Below are positions 14,022-27,100 of a DNA stretch of 64,000 nt, piece after piece. The DNA is taken from assembly GCF_901933205.1 (NCBI RefSeq), contig NC_044572.1:19244501-19308500 (forward strand), in the 5' to 3' direction. How positions within the stretch are numbered: the first letter of the stretch is position 1; each line of letters opens with the position of its first letter. Position numbers and translations under genes: made by a program. The notes under the pieces were generated by a model. That model was given only the letters and a program-made list of their open reading frames with translations. It searched no databases and was not told the DNA's origin. The stretch is from Camarhynchus parvulus (taxonomy: Eukaryota; Chordata; Aves; Passeriformes; Thraupidae).

Positions 14022-14275
14022 GCAGGAAGTTGTGTCAGGGAAGGTTTAGGTTGGATATCTGGAAAAGGTTCTTCCTCCAGAGGGTGGTTGGGCACTGGAA
14101 CAGCTTCCAGGGAAGGAGTCACAGCACCAAGCCTGAGAGTGTTCAAGAAGTGTTTGGACAATGCTGCCAGGCACGTGGTGTGACTCTTTGGGGATGGTTA
14201 TGTGCAGAGCCAGGGGTTGGAGTTGATGGTATTTGTGGGGTCCCTTCCAACACAGCTTATTCTGTGATTCTGTGA
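14022..14275 (+). mobile_element. CR1 LINE 3' end, 5'-truncated
   Basis: This is the last ~250 bp of a chicken repeat 1 (CR1) non-LTR retrotransposon in sense orientation. Landmarks in order: the gttgtgtcaggg start, ggttggatatctgg, cttcctccagagggtgg, the ggcactggaacag block, ttcaagaagtgtttggacaa, a gccaggggttggagttgat block, gtcccttccaacacag, and the tail tctgtgattctgtg. Partial translation gives the CR1 C-terminal signatures RFRLDIWKRFF and QRVVGHWN in one frame, and APSLRVFKKCLDN in another, so the copy carries frameshifts. It is truncated upstream as most CR1 insertions are, and cannot mobilise itself. Confidence 0.94.
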
Positions 14276-14759
14276 ATATTATGAACTACTGCCAAATTAG
14301 TACTCATTTTCTACTAATATTTCCAATGCATCACAGCCCATATATTATGAGTTTTTAATTGAAAAGAAAATCCACTATACTTTTTTTAAATATTTTTTTT
14401 TTAATGTAGACTTCTCCCTGTCACAGATCTGTCCAAGATGCAGTTCCTCCCCCATGGTTGCTTCAACAAGCCTTAGGTTCTTGTGTGCTTTCGACCCTTG
14501 CAGCAGGCACAGCAGCAACCAAAAACCTACCAGTCAGCATGAGGTGAAACAAAAAGTAAATACTCCAGCCCAGCAGGAACTGGACCCTGGAGCTGTCCTA
14601 CACCTGAACTCTTTGGTCTTTGCTTTGGACGTTACTCCAGCTTAATGTCAGTGCCCAGAATCAGGAAGTGAGTCTATGTCAGTGTTTCAGTTTTCATGAA
14701 GAGTGAACTTCTGTAATTTGTCTCCCACTGAGCCCTCTAAGGCTCCCGCTGAAACTTAC
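14276..14759. other. Spacer, nothing recognised
   Basis: AT-rich DNA immediately after the CR1 tail, then a more balanced stretch from about 14410 to 14750. A 63-codon frame at 14454-14645 has no recognisable features. Confidence 0.5.
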
Positions 14760-14925
14760 CTTCCTGAGTCTGTGAGATGGTGCAGCTGGGAGCACGTTGG
14801 CCCAGGTTGTTCTGAGATGGATGAAGGCTGAATGATGATTTGATGAATGAAGGTGGGATTTTGTCTCCTTCTCGACATCGTGACATTTGTAAACTCTGAA
14901 TTGTCAGAGAAGGATTCACTCTGGG
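14760..14925 (-). other. Candidate coding exon, minus strand
   Basis: Read on the minus strand, a pyrimidine-rich stretch (ccttgttttctggag or ...cccag) is followed by 161-166 nt without a stop in two frames. It ends in the donor AAG|GTAAGT (donor at 14754-14759). One frame contains SESFSDNSEF, MSRRRQNPTF and SISEQPGPTC; the other contains NPSLTIQSLQMSRC and EGDKIPPSFI. The CpG-bearing cgatgtcgag segment is unusual for the surrounding AT-rich DNA. The downstream stops lie inside the presumed intron, as expected for an exon. I do not recognise the protein, and a chance pseudo-exon remains possible. Confidence 0.3.
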
Positions 14926-17900
14926 CTCCAGAAAACAAGGGGTTACTTATCCCTCAAAAGCTGGTATGTGTCTTTCTTAAGACAAAAAAGTGAGCAAACG
15001 GACCAACAAAATGAAAAGGTAAATATTATTCTGGATGCTTTTGCTCTCCAAATTCTGCCAGTGACACATAGACTCTTAAAAGAAAAATATTGCTAGATTA
15101 GAACCAAAGACTGACTGAGAAATCATATGATCAGCTACTGATCTATCTATATTTCTGCCTGCTTCCAAGTCTCACTTTCTTTTAGTTCAGAGAAAGCCTC
15201 TGTTTCTCCCCATTCTTCACTCTTGGCAGCTCTTGGTCTGTTTTTTTTTCATCATCCATCTCTTTTCAACACTATTTTGAGTGTTTTTAGTGTCTCTCAC
15301 TTTGTAAGATTGTTTCTAGAAATTTGGAATGGGATAGGATGCTTATAGACAAGAGTTTTAGCTATCATCATTCAGGTTGTATGCTGATTATTTATATGTG
15401 AGAAAATGCTGCATTTTTTTCCTTTTTTGCACTTCCTAAAGCTGTCACAAATAAACAATGTTAAGGCATGTAGGAAATATTGCAGTGTCAATAATAGTTA
15501 AGCAGATTTCGTAATGTATTGAATAGGAAGTAATCCTATCTGCTACACCATTATCCTATGAAATATAAAATAAAGACTTGAAAAATAACAGATGTATAAT
15601 GTTTATCTATGCTATTCCATTTCAGTATCTTTATTTAAGATGTTGGATTATCATTCCACAGACAATTTGAAATGGGAATTTAATTAGTTAGTTTATAGTA
15701 ATTGTAGCCTGGTAGTGATAGAATTTTTTTTTATTGAGTATTGCACAGCATAAAGCAATGACAGCTGGGCACTGTAGAGAAAACAGGATGTGCAGTATTC
15801 TGTTATTAGGATCTGTTGGTTGTTATTTCCAACAGTATTTCCTCAGCTGATTGTACATAGTCTCTGTAGCATATAGCATTCTTTCTGGCTTTTTCTTTAT
15901 CTGAGGAGGTATATCTGAGCAGCTTGTCTAGAATAGCTTGGCTCTATTAATATCAAAAGGAAGAGAGCATAAATAACAGAAAATGACATATATAGGAAAC
16001 TTTACAGTTCTGATTCTAGGATGTAATGTTATGTTTTGATGAATTAAACAGCAGCAGGCAATACTCTGGATTCTGTTGTCTATACTAATAAGCTGTTAGT
16101 GCTGTCTCATGTATGGTTGTCATGGTCCTGCAATGTGGTTTGGATGAGGACAGTCATGTGTAGGATGGAAACTTGCAAACCCAGATCTCCAAATCTATTC
16201 TGCTTTGGCTGGTCTTGGTGCCAGAGATAAAATTATGGCTGTGGATAATTTGCTAACAAAGGCATAGCCTAAGAGATGTCGTAACTACCAATTTCCAGAC
16301 CATTTTCTTGATATTATCTATTTGACAAAAAAGATGATCCCATGTTAAGTGGTAAAATTCTTTACAGAATTTAATAAAGCCTGCAACCTTAGAAACATCA
16401 ACAACTACCTCCCTTCCCTTCAGGAAAGGAGGTAGTAGAAGATAAGGAAGATAAGCTAGTAGATTTAACTCTGAAGCTTTGTTAAATCCCCAATTTTTTA
16501 ACAATTGGGTGGTTTTGTAGTTGCATTTTCAATATGAAGAAAAACAAGAACAGAGGTCATGTTTATTTTTAATATAAACCTCAGTTGCAAAAAAATTCAA
16601 TCTTTTTCAGCAGTCTTGGACATGAGTGAAAATGAAATGAATGACAGGTCCTGTGGTACCATCCCATAGAAAAGGTCTAAGTGTTGTTTTAAATATAATT
16701 TTCATTTCAAATCTGCTTAATTATAATCAATATGGTTCACCAAATACCTATAATATTGCTGACCCAACAATAAATTTGGGATGTAATATTTCATTGGCTT
16801 GCCTCCATTTGCAAAATATTACATTATACATTAAATTACAGCATCATCTATACTTAACCTTTTGCACACGTGCACACATAAACACATTTTGCTTAGTTAA
16901 AATAGTTTGTGTCATGAAACATATTTTATAATTAACAAAATAATTTTTCTTTCCAGTTAATAAAAAGATACTCTGATTTTATCAAATTATGTCTCATATA
17001 AATGGGAAACCAAATTAATTAATAAAGAGAAACACTTCATATGAATGCTAAATTATGTTTCCCTCTATTCATTAACAGCTTATGGTTCATTAGGCCATTA
17101 AATTTTTAAACTCCAGTCCTTCCTTTATCAGTTTCAACAAAACCATTAAAATTAATCTTTATATGAGTGCCACAACTCTCCCCTTTGAAATCAGCAGTAT
17201 AATTATGAATAGTCATTACCTGGTTAATTTCTATTACACAAAATCTTTGCGTCTCAATAGTGGTCTAAGATGAAAATATAAAAATATCTGCTTTTAAAAT
17301 TCAAGGATAATTGCTTCCAGCAAAACTAAGTAGTCAAATTTAATTTTTTTAAAATCAGAACTAGGGAAATACTTGTTTAAGCAGTTATATTAGGTTTACA
17401 GGGAAAAAAATTAAAGTGGCTTAAACTGCAGCCATGGTAAAATGTTACAACACTGGAACCCACATGCTACTGAAAATTTAGCCCTGCTATCAGGGTCTGT
17501 TGAGCTGTGTGGTGACCTTCACTGCGTGTGTGACATAGGAACATGAGCGAGATTGCTGTTAGTGTCTACAAGAATTTATATATACTTTGTATGGGTATGC
17601 TGGAAAAAGCTTAACATATTAATATCAAGCTTATGCATACATGTTATTATTAAAGCTCTCTGATTTTATTCCAGTAGAATTTCTTAGATTCCTCTGGTGC
17701 TGTTTTCTTGTTGTGTCAGAGTACTGTATGATTTACTGTGGTCATGATATGTAAACTGTGTCCCAGGCTGATGAATTTCTGCTTGAGAGTTTATAAAGGA
17801 GCCAGAAATGAAAGTGGTAACCACCTCACACATGCATCTCAGAACGTGACAGACATGAGGGATTGCCTGAAAGTGTGCTCAGATTAGGGAGACAACTTTA

Positions 17901-20900
17901 GAGAAAATTTTGGCATGGGCTCAGTTTTGGCTTGGAGAAGTGGCAAAACCAGTGATTAACTGTCATTTATAAAAACACCTGGAACATTCTTGTGAAGAAC
18001 AGGCAAGCTGTTAAGTATAAAGTCCAGCCTTTAGGAGCATATTTGAAAGTTGTGTTTGCTTACAATAATGCCATGTCTTGGCAGCCCTTGTTACATCATA
18101 GCTTCCAGCATGTGTGGGAACTGTGGGTGTGGGATGCAGTTAGCGATCCCCAGGCAGTGTACATGCCCTCAGCCAGAATCCTGCCACCTCTTCTTGAATA
18201 ATTTCTCCCTTCATGCTACCTCAAATACAGGTCTTTACAATGGTAGGAGAAGAGTGACTACTCAAGAACAGTGCTTTGTGGTATCAAAAAATTGTGTTTC
18301 TGTCACCAAAGGGAGTGTTGTGGTCTAATGTCCATGACACACACAGAAATAGAGCACTTTTATGTATTGGGCCTCAGAAAGCCAAAGGCTGTACTACCAT
18401 TGGGCAGAGGTCATTCTTGTGAATTCTAAATAGTAAGAAAGTTACAAGCACAAGGCACATTATAAACCCACTTTATTACTAACCCATGGCAGTACCAAGT
18501 TTGCAGTAATGTTACAAGTAGCTTTACTCTCTGGCTGTAAGGGTGACTGAAGGAAAATTTAGTTGGCAGTGACTAGCAACAACTATTGAGATGTGTATGA
18601 TGGGCATGGTTGCCCTTCTTAGTCACCAAATCCAGGTAACAAGCTTGTGTTTAGTGTTACCTGCATTACAAAATATAGAATGTTTTATGTCTTGCTTCAT
18701 TATCACTTTGGAGTGACATACCTGGTGATAAGAACTTTCTTGGTGTGTTTCCCCTCAGCTGAGCATGCCTGCCTGTAACTGCCAGTATTCCTCTCTGCTT
18801 TGTTCCCTCTGATCAAATCATGGGTGTGGAGACTTGCTTTCTTTAAAGGCTCAGTCCTCTGTGGAACACCATTTCTCTTTAAAAAAAACCCCTCAAACAG
18901 TCAGTGGGGGACTTTAATAAAAACTTTAACCAGGGAAGGTACTGGCCTACCTGCTAAATGTAAGTGGACAAACAGCAAAAATCTTTGATAAGGCAGGACA
19001 AGAATGCCAATATGTCACAGTTCAGCCACAACCCGTATGTTTTATAAAGTCCTGTGGTATTCCCACTGCTAAAGAGCAATTACTGTACAGGTTTCTGTTT
19101 CTACTGCTGTTGACTTTTTTTTGTTATCCAAGAGTGTCAAGTTGCCTATGTTCACAGATGGAGAAGACTCTATGATGTGGGTGGAAACAGTTTCCCATGA
19201 GAGAATGAAAAAATAATCCAGAGAAATGGGATTATTGGCACTGGGGAGCACCACTTTAGTTTTAAGGCTTGGTACCACAGAACTTAGATCTTGGTGTTTC
19301 AGCTAGAGCAGGCCTTCTGAACTGCATTGGGCTGTGTGTGCACAAGGATGCACTGTCAGCTGGATTTCCCCACCTATCCAGTTTATGTTGCTTAAAGGGG
19401 TACATCTAACATGGTGAATCCTGTTTTATTGATTTTACAGTATAAAGTGATTTTGTTTTGGTGAGCAAGTCTAACATATTGGACTGATGTGTTGACTTAG
19501 GCAAAAACTATGTCCAGTGTGTCTAAAACCTTAAACATGGCTCTAGAAATCAATTCCATCTGTTTCTTATCAACCAAACACCAAAGGAGTGAACATTCCA
19601 CCTCCACCAAGCTCCTGGAATATGTAGGAGTGCAATTTTCCTCACTCCCTGGGATTGCTGATTCCTGGATGAAGGTGTAGAGCTCCCAAGCCTGTGCTGC
19701 CCTGGCAGAGGAGAGGTGGGCAGCTTGTTTCCCAGGCAAACCAGGAACCAGAGGGGAACCAGAGGAGTGAAAGGGTAACTCTGAAGCCTACTGCCCTCAT
19801 GTGCTGTACCCACCCCTTCCATTACAACAAAATCAGTGGGTAAAACTCAGCCTAGAGTGTTGTGGGGGTTTTGTAGCAGCTAAAGTACAGATAACGAAAA
19901 AGTGTGAGCCTATTTTTGTAAGTTAGAAAATGTTCAGACACTTGGTGACAAGGACGTGCAAAAACAAATGGCCTGGGAAAATGAAGAAGTTGTGAAAGGT
20001 TTCTTCATATTAAAAAAGAACAAAAATAGCAACAGTGGAAAGGACATAAAAATGCCTGGAAGATTTTCAATTTAATGAGAATGGTAAGAATACGAAGCAC
20101 AAGTTCAGGATGTGCACTAGTATTTTTTACATATGTTTTCAGAGACAGTAGCAAGTGAAAATCCTTCCCAGAATTCTAGTTGAAAAAGTGACATTTATGC
20201 CGTGAAGAGATTAAAATTTTCTTCAGATACTGGATGAATTTCACTATGCAGATTTAGCAAAAACCTTATAGGTAAAAGATTGATTTTATTTAATAAGAGT
20301 ACTGACAGAAAAGTGAGACACACTAGCCATCTTTAATAAATTCCAAGAGCTCCTTTCCCTGTTGAGTTGGTTTATGTGTAAAAAGTGAGAAAATGTTGTG
20401 CTTAATCATCATGAGAGTCTGAGAGCAGACAGCTGGTCAACTAAGGAACAAGCCACACTATTTGATTTGAAATAAAAGCCCACTTCTCACGTTTTGAAAA
20501 AGTTTTATTTACCTTGCATTATACAGGAAGAAAGACTATCTGTCAGTATAGAAGAGATTATAATTTACAAATTGTGAAAGTTAAATGTTTATGTAAGACC
20601 TTTAGGTTTTTATGCTCCTTAATGAGTGTCAGTCTGAATGTGAGAACAAAGTGGTCTGCTAAATGCAGTAAGGCTGAGGAAAAAACACTACTTCAAACAT
20701 GGAGATTGGACCATTTACTGCACTTTAAGGGAGCCTTTCTCCATCTGAGGCAGATATGACAGCTGTAGAGATTGTACCTTAGATTTAAATACTGTCTTAA
20801 AACAGCCCATTTTTCTTTATACTCATTATCATATTAAGTGGCAACAGAGATTCTTCACTGTAGTTATATGAATTTTAATACATTGGGATGCTGGTTGAGT

Positions 20901-21072
20901 TAGAATACTTTGTACTTTGCAAGCAAACAATAATATCTACTTAATTTTTTTCCAGTATATTGACCATAGTGAATTGCCTGTATTTACAGAGATATCTTGA
21001 CCATACTTGAACACCATACCTGAATGAATTATTTAGGAGAGACCAAATAGATTAGAGCCTGTTTCTTCTCAC
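14926..21072. other. Unique AT-rich DNA, candidate conserved patch inside
   Basis: No gene or repeat ends are recognised. Within it, 16690-17345 is rich in TAAT/ATTA homeodomain-type words with even composition and resembles conserved non-coding enhancers. The rest, including the region 17500-20500, has only frames below 100 codons. Confidence 0.5.
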
Positions 21073-21132
21073 CTGAGATTGCCTTATTGAGTTTGGGGTG
21101 GCCAAGCACAATCCACTTCAGTAGTTCAGCTG
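21073..21132 (-). other. Candidate 60-nt exon, minus strand
   Basis: On the minus strand, tgtctcagctcacctcag is followed by a 60-nt segment ending in CAG|GTGAGA, a near-ideal donor. The single fully open frame reads AELLKWIVLGHPKLNKAIS in phase 1-1. The enclosing stop-free frame is about 50 codons. I recognise no family. The plus strand at the same place also carries a gaggtgagc donor-like word, so the signal may be coincidental. Confidence 0.2.
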
Positions 21133-24100
21133 CTGAGGTGAGCTGAGACATAGCCTTTTGCTGTTTATGAGGTACCTGAACAGATTACTTCAGATAAAAG
21201 TTCTCATTCTGTTCCTGAAGAGTTTCAAATCCTCCTAAGGAGAAATTAAGCAAAGCACACTCCTGCTATTGTTTATGAGCTAACAGTATCAGACAGGTTA
21301 TCAGAATGCTTTTGCAGACACTTCAAAGTGCTCTAGGGAAAAAAAAAGTAAGTCAAAAGTCTGCCATACAGAAAATTTCATCAAAGTAATTTCTCAAATG
21401 TCAGATATTAATTAGGTTTGATTTATTGGATCGTGTTTTAGTGAAACATCTAAGAAAACAGTAGAGTAGATGTATTTTCAAGGCCTCAGTACACATGCCT
21501 TGACCAAGAGTCAGTTCAGGGAAGGATATTTTGTGGGAGAATGTTGCAGTCTGTATTTTCTGTAGCAGGATTACAACAACAGGTAGTGAAGATGTGGGAA
21601 GACTGTGTCCTTCAACACAGAAACTTCCAGAAAGGGAACAGATTTACTAGTACTGAGGAAGCCTTTAGAAAGGGAAAAATGGGGTACATATATTGCCATA
21701 GAAACCCAGGGCAAATATTCACATTTTGACCAGGAACACAGTAAAGATACTTCTGGACTGATGGTCATTACGCCTTATAGTGCTTTACAAGTCCAATTAT
21801 ACAAATACTTGGAAAACAGTTGTACATAGCTACTTCAGTGCTTTCTAATGTAATTATACAAAGTATGCGTAGCTCATATCTACATAGAAGGTAAATGCAG
21901 TATACATGAAACATACAACCTCAGTGGTTTTAATTTTCATGCATATCCTCCCTGTTGCAGAAGGAGCCACTCTGTGAGGACGCCCTGTTACAATGAACAC
22001 CAGAGGAGAAACTGCCTGCTGCCTCCAAGGACCTGACATTTGTTCATCCTTACCTGGCTGCTCCACCTCATCTAGAATGAGTATTATCATGAATTATGGC
22101 ATATGGCATTCCCTCTGTAGATGAACTGTAGCCCATCCCATTGGCAATCTTACAAGTGAACCAGTCATCACTTTACTTTTGGGAACTTCCAGAACCTATA
22201 AAATGACTCTGCTTTGAGAAATAGCTGAGTTTCGTTTTTTGGTTCAGGACCAGTCACAAAGGAAACCAGAGGCATCTGTATGCCATCTCCAATTTTAAAA
22301 AGTGCTGAGCAGACAATATTTGACATTTAAAAAGAAAAAGAAGGCGTATCTTAAACTGGAAGAGTTAAAAGTAATTCTTCTGTTTTTTTACCTTAAAGTG
22401 GTAGGAATCATATCTTCCAAAGACTATCCCAAGCTTGCAGCAGGCAAAAGAGTGAGGTAGAGTGCTAGAGGTAGCATGTTGTTGGTGTTAGGGGCACCTT
22501 TCATTTTCTGTAACATTTTTTATCCATCCCCAAGACTGATCTGTCTACTACAGAACATTGTTTGGTTTTTTTAATTCTGTTTTTTTGAAGCTTGCTTGAA
22601 TATTAAGCAAGGGAAACATAAATTACATTTAACAATTTTGCTAAACAAGCATTGAAATCTGTTACACAACAAGCACAAGAATCTAAGAAGCATTTTAAAG
22701 CTCTATATTAATTTATTCTAAAACATGGTAATGTTTTAGGTAAAATTAGGTAAAATATATTGTATTGAGTGACTTGTAAGATTGCTAAACCAAGGGAAAA
22801 GGGTTTCAAAATGATGAGAGTTAGGAATAAAGAAAACTATAGCTTTGTACTCCAGATTGCTGTGTATGAGACCCTTTGTAACAGAGATATGATTTGGTAA
22901 TCATTTGATGCACCCAGACTAAGGAAATGAGCAGTGTGATCAAATTAAAATTTGAAGAAGTAAATATGAATATTTATGAGATCTCTAGAAAGAAGAAATA
23001 GCCTTGTGATGAAAATATTTTTACTTTCTACTTCAGTGGAGTAGATTTCGTAGGTAGTAACCACTTTTATGAGTATCTACTTGCCTGCTGAGTGCATGGG
23101 ACAGATCCTCCCTAGTGCAAGAACAGGAGCATCTGGTGCCTTTGCAGGGACTTTTCTTACAGATGAGCTCTGTGATACCTACACTGGCAGGCTTTAATTG
23201 CCACAACTCTCAGAAGCAGAGAAAATTTTCAGACCAAGCACTGGAACTTGGAAGTAGAAAGAAATGCTTTTGTCTCTTGTATGACAACATCAAAATTGGA
23301 TCAGAGAGTAAGTAAAAAATAGATAAAGAATTATTTCTATGAGTACTTCATCCTTAACAAGGGTAAGTATAGCCTGAGAGGATTTTTGTTTTTGTAGTAT
23401 CATAAAAATCAGTGGTGTGGAACTGGATTCCTGCCTGCAACTTTCCTCTCCATGACAGATCCAGATTTGGTATTTTCAAGACAGCATTTCCCTAACCACT
23501 ACTATGGAGAGCACTGCGTCTTGAAAGGCTCATGGAGGAGTCTGCTTTAACAAAATTTTCATGTGTCCAATCTCTTGTTTGGCCTTTCACACAAGAGGCA
23601 CAACCTGGCACAGGAGAGGTCTCACGGGGTGGTGATAAGACTGATGGTAAGCAAACAGGCAGCTTTTTTTCCTATATATAGGAATATGTATTACTGTGGT
23701 ATTAACACACGTTATAAATGTTTCCATTTGGGTCTATCAATGTATTAAATCAAGGTCTGAGTTATCAAAATTGCTGATTGCTAGTACTGAAGAGGAAATA
23801 TCGTAGAATTACCTTGAATTAGGGAAATAAGTCTTGAGCAGTGGGATACTCCAAAAAAGAATATTTACATTGAAGTCCTGGATCTGAGATTTCCCCTCAA
23901 AGTTTGCAAGTTCTTGTTAGAGTTGTATGTAAGGTGTTTTTTCTGGAAATCTGCTATGGGATAATGGATGCTGACAGTAGCCTGAAGCTGGTAATTTATA
24001 GTGAGCAAGTGAAGAGCTCCACAGTCCTAACTGTGCTTATGATCTTAAAGCCTCATCTCAGGCATTCCTCACCAGCCACTGCCGCACAGTAATGACCCAT

Positions 24101-27100
24101 GCTTCCCCTGGAGGTGATAATTTACTGTCAACACCAGGTATTGTCTCACCTAAGAAACTTGAATAACTCAAAAAAATTCTGTGATTCTGTGTATTTCTAC
24201 ATTTCATGGCTTTATAAAGGTTAATCTCATCCTTGCTCTAAGGATAAGAAAATTTCTTCAGCTACATTTTTTTGCTTATCACACTATTTTATGTTCCATT
24301 TTTATAGCTGGGAGTTCAAGTCAATGCCATAAAGTAGAAAACTGAAGTTGGACATTGTTTCATCTGGCTGTTTCCATAGGTTATATGAGCAAAGGGTGAC
24401 AGCACTTTATTTGCAACAAAACCAGAAAATTTAATGGGAAAGTAGAGAAATTCTAGATTAACAAATTGAATCAGCAGGCTTAAAGCTTCACTGATCAAAA
24501 CAATTCATAGTGCCACTTTATGGATAGACTCATTGTAGGAATCCACTAGGTTAGTCATGGGACTAAGCTTGTTGTTAAGAAACTCCACTCCAGAACAGAT
24601 TATACTTCAGTCTGTACTGTCATGTTAAATTAGGGTTCCAGTTTGCACTTTCATCCATGTGTCTGATTGTCCACACTGCTTGCTTATTGATTTATACTCC
24701 AACTAATATCTGGAGCAAACCAGCCAATTTACCAGGTGGAGGAACACAGACACAGAAAATTGAATCTTGCCTTTTCAGGCTGGGACAATTCCAATCTCTC
24801 AAGGCACAGGGTATAAGTGTGGATTATTCTTTGTCATAATTAAATAAATACAGATTAGAAGAGCATAGCAAATCCCCCTGAAAATCCCCACCAAGTGAGT
24901 CTGGTATTGTGATTTCTCCTGGGACCATATCTGAAAAAACTCCTCTTTCCTTTTCATTCTCTGTGCACCAATGCCTCTGATTTTTACCAAGACAGCAAAA
25001 AGTGACAGAAGAGAAAAGAAATGAGGCTGAAATGTTGCCTTGCTTAACTTTGTTAGAGTACTCAGGATTATACAGGAGACAAAAAAAAAAGCAACCCTCA
25101 AGAATTTTAAAACCAACGTTGATTTCTTTCCAGACATTTCTAAGATCATAACATCTAATTCTAAACAGAGCCTGAGGTCAGCAGTGCTTTTTTTCTCTTC
25201 AACTAATTTCCTGTATTCCAGTAATTTTGCTTCTTATTCCAGTTAATGCCAGAAAATACAATTGCACAATCTGTAAATGTGAATTTAACTGTACTTTATC
25301 TAGCCCTACAATAGAGTTTCTCAGTCAAGTACACGAATATTTTGTCACATAGGTCGATGGGCTTTTGAGACAATTTTTTCCATCTTCCACAGAAAACTGT
25401 CCCTTTCTTTTGCATCTCCAAATGAATCAATGCCTTTTATTTTAGATTGCCATGGAATTATTGATTTTCTAATGCACAGTCTCTTATTAAACTCATTATA
25501 CCTTCACCCTTACAAAACCATGGGGACTGAGAAATGGTTGAATGTGGCCCCATTTCCAAACAATTGCTCAGCTGGAGATGTTGTTAGCAGTACAGTGTGA
25601 CAAATTGCTCAGACTGCCCAGATTTATGTATTGTATCCAGAAGAGTTAAGGATTGAAATGACTTCTACTTGAGAGTTACTAAAAAAGTTTTCTACAAATG
25701 TATTTGTAAGAAATTTGTTGTTCACTGATGATAAAAATATTTTCTAGGCATTTTATGGGGTTTTTTTCCTTTTGTATGTATAACCTCTTTATGAAGGGAT
25801 TGAATCTATTGCTGATAATATGTAAAATGAAGCAGGCTCTGTGCATGTGTAAGGTGTGACTAGAGATTATTGTTTTCTTTGATTTAAAGTCTGTTCTCCC
25901 TGACCTTTCAACAGGAGCGATTTACTCATAATGCCTATATGACTCCAGAGTCTAAAAACACTACTGTAATGTAGATCTGAATTGCAGAATATATGGTGTC
26001 AAACAGAAAAATATTGTCCCCTTCAGACTCCATTCTGTGAATAAAAACTGGGTAAGAGCTCTTGAACACTGTTAGAAATCTCTGTTCTGATCAGAGTTTT
26101 TCTCCTCCTATGGATAAACTTCTCTCAGTGGAAGAAAGGGAGTATGATCCTGTGTTCTTTAAAAAATCACCTCTTCTAAATATTTTAAAAGGTAGTGAAT
26201 TCAGAAAAATCTGGATACATTCTTGTATTTATGCAAATGCCTGTTGTGAGAGTGGGAGAACCTTTCCTGTTTTCAGCTTCTCATATCCTGAGAAAATATG
26301 GAAGTGAGAAAGTGATTTCCATTTGCTAAAATGATACACTTCATAAAATAACTTTCTCTTTAATTGGAGAAAGCTACAGATATTTTTCCTATCTGAAAAT
26401 TGAAAAATAAATATATGGAATTTAATCTGGGTTCTTTCTCCTTACTTACTACTGGCACCCAGATTTTGACAGAGAATTAGGTGAGAATACACTCTATAAA
26501 AGTAAAAATGCTTGGTTTTTTTTCAATTATAGTATAATGTATTTGGACTAAAAAAATTTGGTGGATATTTCTGTGGGGAAAATTTCCATTTTCCACTCAG
26601 ATTCTAAATGCATACGTTTACATTATGACTTTGGACCTAATTTAGAAATCACTGAACACTGAAAAAAATACATTCTTTCAAAATGACCACATTTAAATGG
26701 GTAAATTTGGCCTTAGTTCCTGCTCCAAGTATCTCTCCTCTTTTGAAAAGCATCTAAAGTTTAGTGTCAGCCAGCAGCAATCACAAGGAATAAAACACCT
26801 GTATTCATATCAATTAGGTGACGTGGATTGAAAAGTCTTAGGAGAAGGGAGCAGCTGGAAATGGTCTGGACAAAGTCATTCCTGGATCTGGGTGGGAGCC
26901 TAAAATCAAGGAAGACAGGACATGAAACTTCTATGTCATCAGGTAAACCAAAATTATCTATTTTTCTAAAAATAAGAACAATATTTACATAAAAATTATA
27001 TTTGAATATTTAGAAATTATTTTTATAACTTGAAAACTTTTTGTTTTCTAGGGCTACAGTTTTCCAGAAAATTTTCAAAATATTTGGAAGCTTCCAAAAA

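Noticed and set aside
24177..24193. ttctgtgattctgtg resembling a CR1 tail
   Set aside because: Only two tail-like units; upstream sequence shows none of the CR1 landmarks, so chance or a tiny relic cannot be separated.
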